Source: Staphylotrichum longicolle
Taxonomy: Eukaryota > Ascomycota > Sordariomycetes > Sordariales > Chaetomiaceae
Length of the DNA stretch: 64,000 nt
Reading direction: 5' to 3'
NCBI GenBank assembly: GCA_019096155.1
Contig: JAHCVI010000001.1
Location: 1,860,001 to 1,924,000 of the forward strand
Shown: piece after piece, positions 43,627 through 56,255 of the stretch
Layout: every line of letters begins with the position of its first letter
Numbering within the stretch: the first letter of the stretch is position 1
Program-made: the position numbers and the translations under genes
The notes under the pieces: generated by a model
Told to the model about the DNA's origin: nothing
The model's input: the letters and a program-made list of their open reading frames with translations, nothing else
The model's database searches: none

Positions 43627-46600
43627 TGTTTAGATGCTGCGTTGTTGGGGGTCTTTCGCAAGAAGCTGGTGGGGTTCCGTGGAGCTTTGAGGGGTTGCGT
43701 ATGAGAGATGGTTCGGACGTCTCAAGAAAGCCGAAAGCCTGAACCCTGTAAGAACTACCTGCAGCGCAGAGAAGCCAAAGATTGGAGTTGCAGTCGCGAC
43801 ATTTTATCAGATTTTATGATCTGGCCTTGACTCCCAGATGCGGAGCCCTCAAGGAGCGGCCCGGATCGCGGGGTTGCAACCTCTCGCCTTCTTGGGGCAC
43901 GGAAGGCGGCCCTCGGATCCGCTGCGGTCGTTGACCTTGGACAGCCGCCGGGAAAACACCGGCGGGACGTGTTTATCTGCCTGGGACCCCGTTCCGAACA
44001 ATTCCATAGTGTGCTAGCGGCATGAGTTGGGTTGTCGGTTGCTGAGACGGTGGTTGTCTGAGAGAGCGGGGCCGGGGTGATGAGGTGAGGGGTGAGAGGC
44101 CGTCGTGGAAGGGTTGCGACACTTCTTTCCATGCCCTTTCCCAACCGCCGGACCAGAGGGTGGGCAAGCTGAAGTCCCTCCTCTTTCTGCTTCTTGCTTC
44201 CATTGACCTGAGATCTACCCTTGGATCGTCATACTCACAAAGCACCCAGTGTCTGTGCAGCACTGCATCCGCTTCCGTGGATGGTTTTAGAACGGAAGCA
44301 CATGATCTGCGATCGCTGCAGTGCACAGCGCATCTCGTCGCCCCGATCCGAGTGCCGAAGTCCAACCGCGATAGGACTGTTTCTGCTGCCAACCTTGTGC
44401 CCTATCGTGTAGTGGACGGAGAAACCAAGATTGTGAAGAGGTCGTCTGCTGGATCCCATTCAAGGTGCGGACGAGATTGACCTTGCGCATCGGTAGTGGC
44501 TGGCTCAGCCCATGAAGTGGGAAGTCGACTTGGCCCATTTGGTGGTGCTTGCCAGTGAGATTGCTCCTGGGTTCCAACCCGTGCACAAAGACTGGTAATT
44601 CTGTATGAATACCCACAGCACCCCAACTTCCCCAAGCGGCCTCCATGTCTCCCACTCCCACTTGTGCCACAGTCATTTGTTGACTTGCAGGGCCCAAGGT
44701 TGGCAACATGGAGCCTGGTGCCATCCAATTTCTCGGATATCCTGTGCCCGGACCTCGTTCGGTCCCTGCGGGGGTTGTGGAGGGTTGCGTTGGGCTCAGG
44801 GCAGAAATGCGTCTTTTGGCACTTGCAGCCCTGCCCGAGCCGTTCGATGCATGCAGGTCCCACACCCACAACTGCATGCCATCGACGCGCACTGCATGCC
44901 TCCCGTTTCGGGTTGTATTTCTGTCTGAGTTGGCACGGACAGGAGCCGGGATCGCCCATGCCACCTGTTCCCGGTGCTCTGGTTGGATAAACGCCTTCCC
45001 CGTTCCTTGACCGCGACCTCTGTTGTTCTGCGCGAACTGACCTACCTTACCGAGCTTACATACCATACACAACACTGGTACATACGATGGTTGAATCTGA
45101 GGTCGCTTTCGCTTGCAGCAATCTGGCAGCGGCGGTTGGAACGGAGGTCCCGTGGCCATTGACGGGGGTTTTGTTGCGGCCGTGGGATACTTCGTACACC
45201 GATCTCCACGAATTTGGTCTGCTCGTGGGGGTCAGGCACTTGAGACATTTTCCTGCTCCTTGTAGAAGGTCTATCTGGGCAACACCATCCACCTGGCTCC
45301 TCTCGACGGTTTGTGTCGGGCTGCATCACCTGATAGTTATTAGCACCCTTGCTTTTCAAATGGCTCATTCAAATCCTGCTCACTGCGCACAGAACCCCAA
45401 TGATTTACCAGGGTTGGCAGCTGGTGCGGTGATTGGCGATTTGGCATCGAGCCCGCTCCATCATTAAGGTTCCCCTGTGCCTGCGAGTCGGTGTGTCTTG
45501 CGTAGTGTACGTCGTCCTGCACGACACAGCAAACTGAAGTTTACCAGGTCCTCTGTGTGCGTGACTCAACTCAGGGTGTGTTCGTAGGCGGCGTGTACCG
45601 AGCGTCGGGCGGCACAGAGCAGGTCGGCGCTTCGGAACACCATGGGATTATTCCAAATTTTGCTGGTGCGTCTTTGTGTGTTGACGTCGAAGGCCGCATT
45701 ACTGGCCGCAGACTCTCACTCGCAGCAGCCTCACTGCGCTGGAAACAGACGCGCCTCTCCCTCTCTGCGAATGGGAGCATGCCATGGCAGTTCGGATCAG
45801 CAGTCACATGAGACGCACCCCCAGGTTCTGCGTCAACAGCCGTAATTTTTTGACTGTACAAAGCACAGTCTGCAAATAGTGTAAATGCCCGTGTACGGAG
45901 TATGTAAGGTACCGTACCTAAAGTACTTTACAGACAGCCCGTATTCGAGGCTCCAGGTCGACAGTAAAAGGTACAGTACCATGGCCTCTCAGAGCACAGG
46001 CTCTATCTGCACCACAACCCAACCTGGAAGCACATTGATTGCTTCGTCAGGCGTCAATGCGGGTGGCGGAAGCATTATTGAGCGGACCTTGGGACACCCG
46101 CGGAAGGAACATGGAGGACCCGGAATGGCCTGCGGACAGCATGGGAATCTGAAGACAAGTTGCTTGCAGATCGTCAATGATGCGTTTCTCAGACTCCAGA
46201 CCTGACTTGTGTACCTGATCATTTGGGTGCCAAAAGAAGGAAGCTTGGACAAAAACAGCTAGGAAGAGGCCCGGCAAAAGATCCAGAAGCTTCCATAAAC
46301 CAACGGCCACAGAGGCGGCTTATGCCAGCCCTGGAACGCAAGTTGCCTGATTCCCTTCCGCTGACCGCCCGCCTCACAATCGTTGGGACTGCATTGAAAC
46401 TGGGCAGCAACCAACGCAGATCAGCAGAGGTTTGCCCATCCCGGAGAGGTCTGTGCGAATATGGCCGGCCCCTTGGGCTCGGAGCTTCCGGTTCCTCAAG
46501 CTTGTTTCTTTTTGGGCGCATGAAGGGGTGCGTGTGGGAGTCGATCCACAAACTCGGCTTCCGAAACTCGGAAGTTGGGTCTCGACGAGGTTCAGAGTTG

Positions 46601-49600
46601 ACCATTGAACGGCGCACATCTGGCGGTGGGCAACGCAAGGGACAGGCTTGGCTTCCAGGTTGACGCTTGTGTTCTGCAGGAAGAATGCGGCAGGTGGTGA
46701 CGTTATTTGAGGCTAGCGCGAGGCTGTCCCGCCTTCCGCGATGTTCAACTGGTCCGCAGGCGAGCCAAAACGGTCTGGCGGGAAGGAGCTAGTCTCCTTT
46801 GGTATGGTTCCTGCAAAGGTGCTCCACAACCACGAGGTGCAGCCTGCACTTTGACGAGCGCCGCGCTTTCCACGCACAGTGTCAATGCAACGTGATCGGT
46901 ATTGACACTTGCTCCCTCGGCAAGAGCTTGAAATTGGTGGCTCGCCTTGGTGATTGTGGAAGGCAGGACTGGAAAATCCTTGCACCAAGGGTAAATTGCA
47001 ACAATTGGCTCCAATCTCTGAGCAGGCACGAGGCAAGCAACATCCGGTCCCAAGGTAAGGTACCTGGCCTTCCTGTGTAAGGTACAGACAGGACCGTCCT
47101 CAAACCAGCAACATGGGCTCTTCCGGAACATGGACCCTCCCCAGCATCAACAGGCAGCCGCCAGGCTTCCCTGAGCTTCCTTCGCTTGTTGACGAAAACA
47201 GGGGTCGGGGCCAACCCGCCCTTCCAAAGGTTCGCGCCATGTGCTGGACACGAGACGCGGATGAATCCAGCCACCACCCTGCACTGCACTCCACCCGTAT
47301 CCCATCACCAAGGAGGATTAGGAGAAGCACCGTGGGCCCGGCAGCCATCCCCGCGACCCACCCGTGGATTCGCCGGGTCACTCGGTGGAGTTCAAAGTTC
47401 TGATCACTTGCATGCTCCTTCGTGACCACGACGGACTAGCCACTTGCAGAGTGAACGGACCGCCTCGGGAATATTCTGGGGTCTCATTTCTGTTCGCCGC
47501 GATGGCACCAGCATGGCCAGACCCGCTTCCCGCCCTCGCTGCGCCATGGGTGATGACGGGCATCTCGGATCCCGCCAGCCCAGTCGTGTCTGCCGAGCAG
47601 CGCCTGTGCTCAACCTCTGGGACGGTTCGGACCAGCAACTCCAGATTTTGACCAGAGTGCCTGTCATCCTCGCAACTAGCCCCCAGACGAAGTAGGCCGT
47701 GCAGATCTCATCTCACGCGTCCCGCTGCGTGCTCAACCCAGGGCTTTTTTTTGTGTCCGCCCCAAGAACACCCAACAGATGTCTCGATGACGCATGCTTC
47801 GACACGTCACGGCGCCGGGCGCCTGTGAGTCTGTTGTTTCGGTGCTCCTCGGTGTGGGCCTAGTAAGCCACGATCCGGATGACAGTGCACTGGGGCGGCC
47901 CTGCCTTGCTGCCAGCTCATCAAACATAGCCCGGGCAGAGAGCATCCGCGAGGATCTGCTGAGATTCCCGAGAGGTTCCGTGTGGATGGAAGTACCACTG
48001 AGACGACGACACCGCTTTCATCACATCCCCCGGCGCCACAAACGATATCTCGCTCGACCTCCAGCAAGCAGCCCCTTCAACTCGCCTTTTTGGGGGGCCA
48101 GAAATACCGCCTGGGCCAACCAAGCTCATGGGCCTCTGTTGGTCAAGAGAGGGGAAGCATTCAGCGGCGTTCTTGGCTCCCATCGTCGTGTGTTCTGTTT
48201 TCTCCGTGATGCCAGTTGCTTGGAGCCCGCTCAAGATGATTTCTCCAGAGAGAAGCAAGACCGCTGCGCACCCTCACCTGCCAAGCTCGCCAAGCAAGTG
48301 TCATTCAATGATCCCCCTTTTGCGCTAGTTCTGCGGAATGGCAGGGTTTGTGAGGTGCCGCTGATGCGTGATGGGAGCCACATTTCCATGCATCCGGCGC
48401 CGGTTGTTTGGGTCTTGCGGACTTGAGGCGGTCAAGGGCGCAAACCTGCTCCTTGGTCAAGGCCGAAGTCACCGCTCCACGTCGTTTTGGGGCGTCTGCT
48501 CGTCGTCATAACCGTTACCCGCATCCGTCATTTTTCTTTCGAAAAAGAAAAATCATGGGCGAATTGGAGAGAGCAGGCGGATGCACCAGGGCCAACCAAT
48601 CTCAAAGGAAAGCACCACCACCCAAGCCCTGTCATGGTCTTAGTTAGCCCACACCATCCATCCAGCATGGCCCCCTGGCGGATCCATGCACCCCAGTTCC
48701 CGACTGGCTGCCGTCCAGTCCCACCCTGGCTGACGAGGGTGTCATCCATGAGGCACTGTCCTGTACTGACCGATAAAGAAAACCCAGTGGCCGCCATCGA
48801 TGGCCAAAGAGCCAGGGCCAGAAAATTCCACTTTCAGAGAGGCTTTGGAGGTTGATGTCTGGCAGCAAGACGAGTGTCTCAAAAGTTCTCCCCTACCCTT
48901 TAGCATGCTTGGTCCCCTTTCTTCTTTTGAGGTGACCACGGATCATCGCTGCTCGCGAAAAGAGAGTTTGGGCTGCCGTTGTTGAGACATCACCACCGCT
49001 GTCTTGGTCTCACAATCCCAGCCCGACGGTGGAGGCTTCTTAGCTTTGGACCCGACCATTTTTGTCGAACACAACACCAACCTCGACGCTACCTACATGA
49101 AATTGCGAGGCAAGGACAGACAAAGAACAAGCTCAGCTGATTTTGCCCTGTCCATTTATACGGCGAGAAGGCCTGTTAGCGCTCCCCGGCTCCGAGAGCC
49201 AGTCAGTGTGCCGGACCTGTTCGAAGGACAACCACTGGTTCCTTTTCGCCCGCAGCTCATCGGTCCTCGACCCACCGAAACTACCTTACGATTCCCGCGT
49301 CGATCGGTCGCTGCCGCTCTGAACCTCTTCTTCTGCTGTGCTCGGCTCGGAGTCACCCGTTACGGCTGCTCCTTTTCCTCCAGACTGACTCGCTGGGTAC
49401 TTTGCTGGGTCTATGTGTGGCACGCCCGGTCTGACGCAAGCCAACACACATCTCTTGTTGGCACCCCAACACAGATCCTTCTTGGGTTCTCGAGCAGCCT
49501 GCTTCCGTACCGGCAGCCTGACACAGCCGTCGCTCAACCCTCCCCCACTGACGTGGCTGCGGTCCATACTCTGATCCCGCAGCGGGGATTTGCCGTCGAC

Positions 49601-49938
49601 ACAACGACAGGCACTATTGGCGCCGCCATCTTTGCCCCGGCCGCTCGTCTGCAACAGCGGAGCAACAGTCACGTCACCTTTCCGGACCCCAATCAGTCAG
49701 CGTGGCGATCCAGTCGATTCCCCGGCGGTCCCAAGAAGCAGCGCCGCGCCGGGTGGGCGCATGCTCCTTGCAGTTGTTGCCGACGGCTCGCTGTACTCAA
49801 CGCGAGCGCATCGATCCTGGCCGGATACCTGGTGCTGGTTCTGACCGAGAGCCCACCCGCGAGACAGCCCCCGAAGGCAACGGCGGACGTCAATGTGTGC
49901 GACCTCAAGGCGCCAGAAGCGAAGGGGAAACGGCCGCG
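43627..49938. other. 6.3-kb gene-free region before the bZIP gene
   Basis: The longest stretch without a supported gene. Open frames up to 365 codons (49,004-50,101 plus; 44,287-45,159 minus; 47,794-48,426 plus) have no domain, no splice-consistent structure and compositions typical of chance frames in GC-rich DNA. It contains GTAC-rich short motifs (45,890-45,985 and 47,052-47,090). The right-hand part probably holds a long bZIP leader; a noncoding RNA or lineage-specific gene cannot be excluded. Confidence 0.5.
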
Positions 49939-51829
49939 ATGTCGCAGGGGGAATCCGGGCCCCGCTCTACATCCCGCCAGGCCTCGCGGTCTCCCGATAG
50001 AACGGCAGACAGTGGATCCTCTCCAGCACTCCAGCGAAGTCATGGTCTTCAAGATGTCCCGAGATCGCGGCCGCTTCACGACCCTGGCGGTCCTGCTTTG
50101 ATTCAGGGCGATGGGACAGGCCAACATGTCGGAACGAGGCCGCCGGACACGCGCGATATCCTGAACCCGGTAGTGACGCACGGGGGCTTGGCTGAGCAAC
50201 CTCCGTCCTTCCCAGTCCCTCCGGCAATGGGAGGGAACCACCACCAACCCATCATGGGGCCGGGCCAGTATGGGACAGCCGGGTCTCCATCCCGTCGCTT
50301 CTCCTACCCGTCGCCGGGCTCTACCACGCCACGATCAACGACCCAGCCCATATCATCGACGGCATCTACCATCGAGCCGCCTACGTCCGCAGGGAGGGGA
50401 TCCCCCCAAGCTGTCCACCCATACCCCATGGCCGCGAGACGAATCCTGACACCCAAGTCGCCGAGGGCAGTAAGCCTGAGTCGGGCAGCGATGAGGACGG
50501 TAGAGGTACAGCACCTCGCCATGAGCATCCCAACCGCGACAACGAGAGGCGCTATCTCCGCGCAGGATACCCAGGGATATGGCGGTGGGTATCCATCTCT
50601 GGGGGCACCGCTACCGGCTCAGAACTCTACTCACGGGCAGGCAGCTGTGGCACCTTCGCCGACCCGACCAACATCCGGCCTCTCACGGTCACTTTCGCAG
50701 CCCAGCTTGAGCCAAGGCCTCCCACCTACCCTGCCTCCGGGACCGCCAGCCTCAACGAGCGTAAAGCGTGAACATAGCGGGCGGCCTGTCCCTCCAGGTC
50801 CTCCATTCCCATCTGCGCTCCCCACCAATCGACCGCTCGGCACGTTTGAGGGTTTGGGGGACGGCAGCTGGGGGTCAGGATACGTGACAGCACTGCCTGC
50901 TGGTGCGGCGCGGAACTTTGATCTGACAGAAGGTCAGCCCCTCCTGGCCATTTCGCCGGAACATGGCGAGGAGATCGTGGTCGAAGTTGATGTCCACCAG
51001 GCCTCTATACACTCAGACCAGAAGCGGCAGCGCAACGCAGGGGCGTCGGCGAGATTCCGACAGCGGAAGAAGGAGCGCGAGAAGGAGCTACAGGAAGAAA
51101 TGCAAAAGCTGGAAAATGGACGCCGCGAACTGGAAAGGAGGCTCGAGGAGTTGGCCAGGCGCTGCCAGGACCTCGAGGCAGAACGCGACTTTTATCGAAA
51201 CGAAAGGAATCGGCTGCGAGATGGGCTGTACCAGATGCCGGGCGGCCAAGAATGGGTTGGCCGTGGCCCACCAAGTCCAATCTCGAGGACTGGGGGAGCA
51301 TCGTTCACATCTGAGAGCAATCCCCTCATCGCTCCCCACCCGCCTCTCCCCGCTCTCCAGGCGCCCCCGCCCCAACCTCAACACCACGCGGCTGCCTTCC
51401 GCCAGCCTCTCGCCCAGCCCCTCGCCCATACGCACCCGCGTTCCAGTTCATACGGCGAGATCGAGCCTCCGGCAAGGCGGAGGAGGACGGACTCGGAGCC
51501 TCAGCTGCCGACAAGCTCGTACAACCTGATGGCACCCACGACGCTACCGCCCATTGCCAGTCCCATTCCTCCTCCTTCCCATCGTCCCGCCTTTAGCATC
51601 CCGCCGTCGCCCCACGTCACGCCGCCCCCCGGGGCCGCACGACTGCCGCCGCTGCGGTTCGACCCGGCCCGAACTCCCTCGACGACACCACCACCCCCCC
51701 ACCGGACCGCCGCCGCCTGCGATTCCCCCTCACCCTGGTAGCCCGTACGCCACATCCCGAAAACTGCCATATGAGACGGGGTGGGCTACAGATACACGAC
51801 CGCCAAACGAAGGGGCCCTAAGTGATTAG
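49939..51829 (+). CDS. bZIP transcription factor (C-terminal frameshift suspected)
   Basis: From ATG at 49939 (MSQGESGPRSTSRQ) the frame is open to 51741. A long Ser/Pro/Gln-rich N-terminal region is followed by a bZIP domain at residues about 362-425: basic region KRQRNAGASARFRQRKKERE, then a coiled coil (LENGRRELERRLEELARRC, LEAERDFYRNERNRLRDGL). A Pro-rich tail with a basic patch (PPARRRRTDSE) follows. The written frame ends DSPSPW after a run of C; the +1 frame instead continues HPGSPYATSRKLPYETGW to a stop at 51829, so one C is probably missing near 51,692-51,700. I give the extended end. The upstream frame is open to 49702, but that part does not look coding. Target genes unknown; the upstream gene-free region suggests a long regulated leader. 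Confidence 0.8.
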
Positions 51830-54800
51830 GTCGCCTTCATGGCGGCACAGATTGAATTTCTCTCTATGCTGTTTCCTTTGTTTTGCGTTGTTGCTTTTGG
51901 GTTTTACTAGAGGACTTACAGATCTGCTCGGGCAACCGGCAATGGAGTTTCTTTACGGGAAAGAGAAAACCAAAAATGGTCGACCTCACAGGTTCTTGTC
52001 CCTTCTGCTTTCCTTTACCCTGTCTCCTCTCTCTCCTGGGCTTCCTCACGGAGCTTATTGCTTTTACTGCTGCTGCACCTTCTAATCACCACCCCATCCG
52101 TCGACGTCCACCCATTTTCTCTCGACCTGGTTTCTTTTGTCCATGTTTACATTTCTAGTACACCACTACTTTGGGGGTCACGGGGGCTTTTGGTACAGGA
52201 TTTATAGGGTCCAGGTGTTTTCGGAGAGGTCATCTCGGGCAAGGTTCAGAACCGTTCCGTTATTTTGGGTGGCACAGTATATATCTTTTCTTTTGTTCTT
52301 TTGTAAGGGCCTGTTTTTCACTTTCCCTTTCTGGCTCGCGAGTGGGAGAGCATTTGATATCAGATTGGATATAACGTACTTTCGGAGACTCGATAAAAAG
52401 TTTGTTTTCTTTTTTTTTGTTTTCCTTTTCTTTTTTTCCCTCCAACCCCACGGGCCATATCTTCACTGGCTCGCACCCTTGTCTTCATCATTTCCCATTG
52501 GATACCCAAGCCGGCCAAACAGAACGGCTCAGACTGAAGCGGGCGAATGGAGGGGAGGCGGGAGGCGAAGGGGGCGAATGCGTGGGAATCGCCGAGGCCT
52601 GGTTTGCGCGACTGGGGGGTAGGCAGCCGGGGCAGTGAAAAGGGGGCTTGGTTTTTTTTTGTTTGGCGGATGCCATGTTTAGCTGCTAGCCAATCTGCGT
52701 CTCTTGCATGGGTGCGAAGGCAGCAATGGCGCGGCGGAGGGAGGTGATCTCTCTGTCTCGGACAGGCCCGCACATCCCAGGCGAGACAGGCAGGAAAGAA
52801 AGGGGAGTTGCGTGGCCCGGGGGCAGATCGAGGCGGGCAAGAGAACAGAACAGATAGGTAGCCGAAATTGGAAGAAGGCCCGAACGGAAGACACGAGAAC
52901 AAGAAGACCGAAAATGGGTGCAGAAAAGCTGTCACAGGGTTGCCGCCGGGATTCCTAATCGATATTCTCAGCCCTGACGGTTTGCTGAGCCGCCTCCTCC
53001 GCCCCGTCACATGGCAGCATCTCGGCCTTCAGCCCCGGGGGGCAGGACCGCATGTGCGCTTCGCCGCAGCATTGCCTTGCCTGCTGGTGCTGCGTACCCC
53101 ATGTTTGGACCGGGGAACTGCCGCGGCACCATGTCCCTGCAAGTATCGATCCTCTCGCCGTTGCCGCTGTCAGCGCCCGTGCCTTCACCGCGTGTGTTGA
53201 CCAGGGTTGGCCAAGCCAAGTACACCGCTCCAGGCTCTGTCCCCGGTTCCCCCTTTCCGGCCAGAGGCTTTGCCAGCCGGTTGATCTCGGCCCTTTCTCT
53301 TGTGTAGCACGGTAGTCGCATCCTGTCATGCTACGGCGTGTCACTCAGATTCGCGTCCCGGGTGGCGTCAACCAAGACATTTCGGAGGTGGTCAAAGTGA
53401 TGCTTGCGAGCGAGTAAGTGTTGTCACACTTTATCTGCAGGAACGGTTGAGTTTCGAGTTGTCATATTGGCAACTTCCGTTGAAGAGGACGCTGCCGATT
53501 TGATGTTGGCAATGGATGGAATTGGTGCTTTTGCTCTCTGTTGCGGGCAAGGCGTTCTCACCATGGTCAGGGAGCAGCCAACTCAAAAAAAAAAAAAAAA
53601 AAAAAAACAGAAACTGTGTCTTAAACAATGTTGCGTTTGCGGTAAACCCCTTTTCTCCTTTGAACGGGGAACCGCATGGGGAGCTGTCCAGATGTCTCTG
53701 GCTCTCTGCATCTCGCCTGCAAGATCTGCCCATGTCTCACCTCCACTCGGCTCTGGCACTCCGGACGGGACCTGGATCGCGTGTTGATGACTGGCCAGCG
53801 ACTCGTTTGGGTCTCGGTGAGTCTTGGCTAGGTAGTGACCGGTAACAATTGTCCGAAACAGCCACAGGCGAGCCAGACTCGGAGGCGTCGTGGAACGGCT
53901 TAACATGGGTGCTGGGAATTAAGCCCACCGACGTTTGCGGGTGTGGGTGAGACCACAGGCGCTGACTGTGTAAAAAGCCGAAGGCCAGTTTTTGTCGTCC
54001 GCTTCTTCCCAGTTACTCGAGTCGAACTGGCGACAAGCTCAGATTCCGAATCCGAGACGGGATCGGCGGCAGAAAGGAGACGTTGATCGCCCTGGCCGGA
54101 GCATCCCCATCTGTGCGCCGCATGGAGCGGTAGAGGCACGGCATTCCTCCCGCCCCGTAGCGACGTTACATGACCCGCCCTCTCGGGTCCGGTTTACAGG
54201 GGTCAAACGCCGGTTCGCAATGCGGCCCCCGGCCCATTCCAAAGCACTGGGTGGAGGGTGCATGATGCACAGCACGGACAGACGGTAGCCTTGAGGGAGC
54301 AGTCCCATGGGGCGGATCAAATGCAAGATGCTTAAGATGATGGCAGAAGGACGAAACGGGAGCGCCTACCTATCCTTGGATCATGCGCGGCAACCTAACC
54401 AGGAAAGAACCTACCTTAACAATATTGGGGAATGCAGCAACCACAGACGGCGAGGGAGGAAGAACGTGGACCAGCCTCGAAACATCGGAAGGAGCTGCTG
54501 AACAGTTAATAACCTTGGGCATCAATGCAACGTCCTACCAGGTAATCTACATCTTTGATCACCACCTGCCCAGGTACTTTCGTAGACTTGCGCCGTGCCC
54601 CGTATTCGAGTGGCAGATGCGAGACGCATCACGGCCGACAGAGACTCTTTGTCGCCTTGGATGGATTTGCAGACTCGGGGTTGAGCTGGGCTAGCCTGAG
54701 CCCATGACAGATGGAGGAAGCACTGGCTAGCCCCTTCCAGTTGATACAGGCGAGAGTGGGTTGCCCCGCCTCGTGCCTCTCCCGTCTTGGCGACGTGGTC

Positions 54801-55013
54801 CGTGCATCACAGCACCTGTGCTACAGTACCTTCTGTTAGTGCAGACTAAATCTTTGTGCGTGAAATCCATCCTCTCGACAATCCACCTTTATCAAAAGGT
54901 TCACCAGACGTTTGGAGGCAGAAGACGTCACACCATCAAAAGCAGCCAGGCACGAAACCCCTTGCTGTTGACAAATCTCGAGGTTTTCGGTTTCGGCTCG
55001 GGAACGACAAACG
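51830..55013. other. Gene-free stretch between bZIP and NFKBIL1-like genes
   Basis: About 3.2 kb. The first 650 nt are T-rich on the plus strand, like a long 3' UTR. Further on are a 23-nt poly-A run (53,585-53,607) and unsupported open frames. CCTACC-type motifs occur near 54,367 and 54,410. Confidence 0.55.
53585..53607. repeat. Poly-A homopolymer (23 nt)
   Basis: Twenty-three consecutive A on the plus strand in intergenic DNA. A retroposon tail would be one explanation, but I see no coding sequence or flanking duplication with it. Confidence 0.9.
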
Positions 55014-56255
55014 ATGGAGTCGCCGCGCTCGCCCAAGCGGCGACGTATCCTCTCTTCCATCAACCCACCAGACCCAACCGCCGAGGACGAGGCGCCGAGA
55101 GCGTGTGCGCGCGACCGGACCATGACGCCCGACGTGGCCGAGGACAAACCACCAGACCAAGAAGACGCCCACGCCAGTGACCGCGACCCCGCGTCGGCGC
55201 CCAAGACGACCAGGTTCCGCTTCAAGTCCAAGTCCTCCAGGTCATCTCGCTCTCGGCGCGAGCGCGATGGCGAAGACGACGACGAAGCAAATGCCGACCG
55301 CCGTCGCCGTCACCGTCACCGTCGGCATCGTTCCCGCTCGCGATCCCGATCCCGAGACAAAGACAAAGATCGCGACAGAGACCGAGATGACTCCAAAGAG
55401 CGGAGACACCGTCATCGTCGCCGACACCACCACCACCGCCGCCGTCACCACCGCTCCCGCTCCCGCTCCCCCGCCCAGACCATCACCACCAAAACAACAC
55501 AACGACCCACCCCGCCCCCGCCCTTCCCCCCGGACGACCCCCCTCTCCCCACCACCGCCTTCCGCGAGTCCCTCTTCGACGCCATGGCCGACGACGAGGG
55601 CGCCGCCTACTGGCAGTCCGTCTACGGCCAGCCCATCCACATCTACCCCGACCCTTCCTCCTCCTCATCGGGTAACGGCGGAACCCACACCACCTCGAGC
55701 GCATGACCGACGACGAGTACGCCGCCTACGTGCGCCAAAAGATGTGGAGAAGACGCACGCGGGGCTGCTGGAGGCCGGGGCGCCGCGCGCGCGAGCGGGA
55801 CGAGGAGAGGCGGCGGGCCGGGGAGCGGGAGGCGGAGCGGGGAGGGTCGAGAAAGAGATGGAGCGGTGTCTGCGGGCGCGGGGGAGCGGCGGACGAGGCG
55901 GGTTTGGCGGGCCAGGTGGGAGGGGTATCTGGAGCGGTGGCGGGCGTGGGAGGAGAAGGGAAAGGGGGAGGGGATTCCGTGGCCTTGGCCGTGGTGCGAG
56001 GAGGAGGAGGACGAGGCAGAAAGAAAGGTGGAGGGGGAGGCGGTGCGGGCGTTCTTTGTGAATGGGATCGGGCTGGAGGAGGTCGGGGAGAAGGAGGTTT
56101 CGGCCAGGCTGAAGGAGGAGAGGGTACGGTGGCATCCGGACAAGATGCAGCAGCGGTTGGGCGGCAAGGTGGACGAGAAGGTCATGCGGGATGTGACGGC
56201 CATTTTTCAGGCCGTGGATGCGTTGTGGAATGATACCCGGAAGAACGGCGGATAA
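55014..56255 (+). CDS. NFKBIL1/J-domain-like Arg/Ser-rich protein, multiple frameshifts
   Basis: Start MESPRSPKRRRILSS at 55014. The first 225 residues contain Ser/Arg and His/Arg repeats (HRSRSRSRSRDKDKDR) like splicing-associated proteins. The first frame ends at 55705, yet coding continues in other frames: MTDDEYAAYVRQKMW from 55,703, EKTHAGLLE in a second frame, RRARERDEERRRAGEREAE in the earlier one, VEKEMERCLR, and from about 55,880 a third frame with RRVWRARWEGYLERWRAWEEK, EEEEDEAERKVEGEAVRAFF and VRWHPDKMQQRLGGKVDEKV to the stop at 56255. The HPD tripeptide in RWHPDK is like a J-domain and this arrangement resembles NFKBIL1-like proteins. About five single-base changes in 200 nt of very G-rich sequence point to sequence error. 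Confidence 0.7.

Noticed and set aside
44287..45159. 290-codon minus-strand open frame
   Set aside because: No recognisable domain, no splice-consistent extension, composition like random GC-rich DNA.
47794..48426. 210-codon plus-strand open frame
   Set aside because: No domain or codon pattern like neighbouring genes.
49004..50101. 365-codon open frame overlapping the bZIP start
   Set aside because: Different frame from the bZIP gene, no domain, low-complexity mix typical of chance frames; overlaps real coding sequence.
53585..53607. Retroposon tail
   Set aside because: Poly-A run alone; no element body or target duplication visible.
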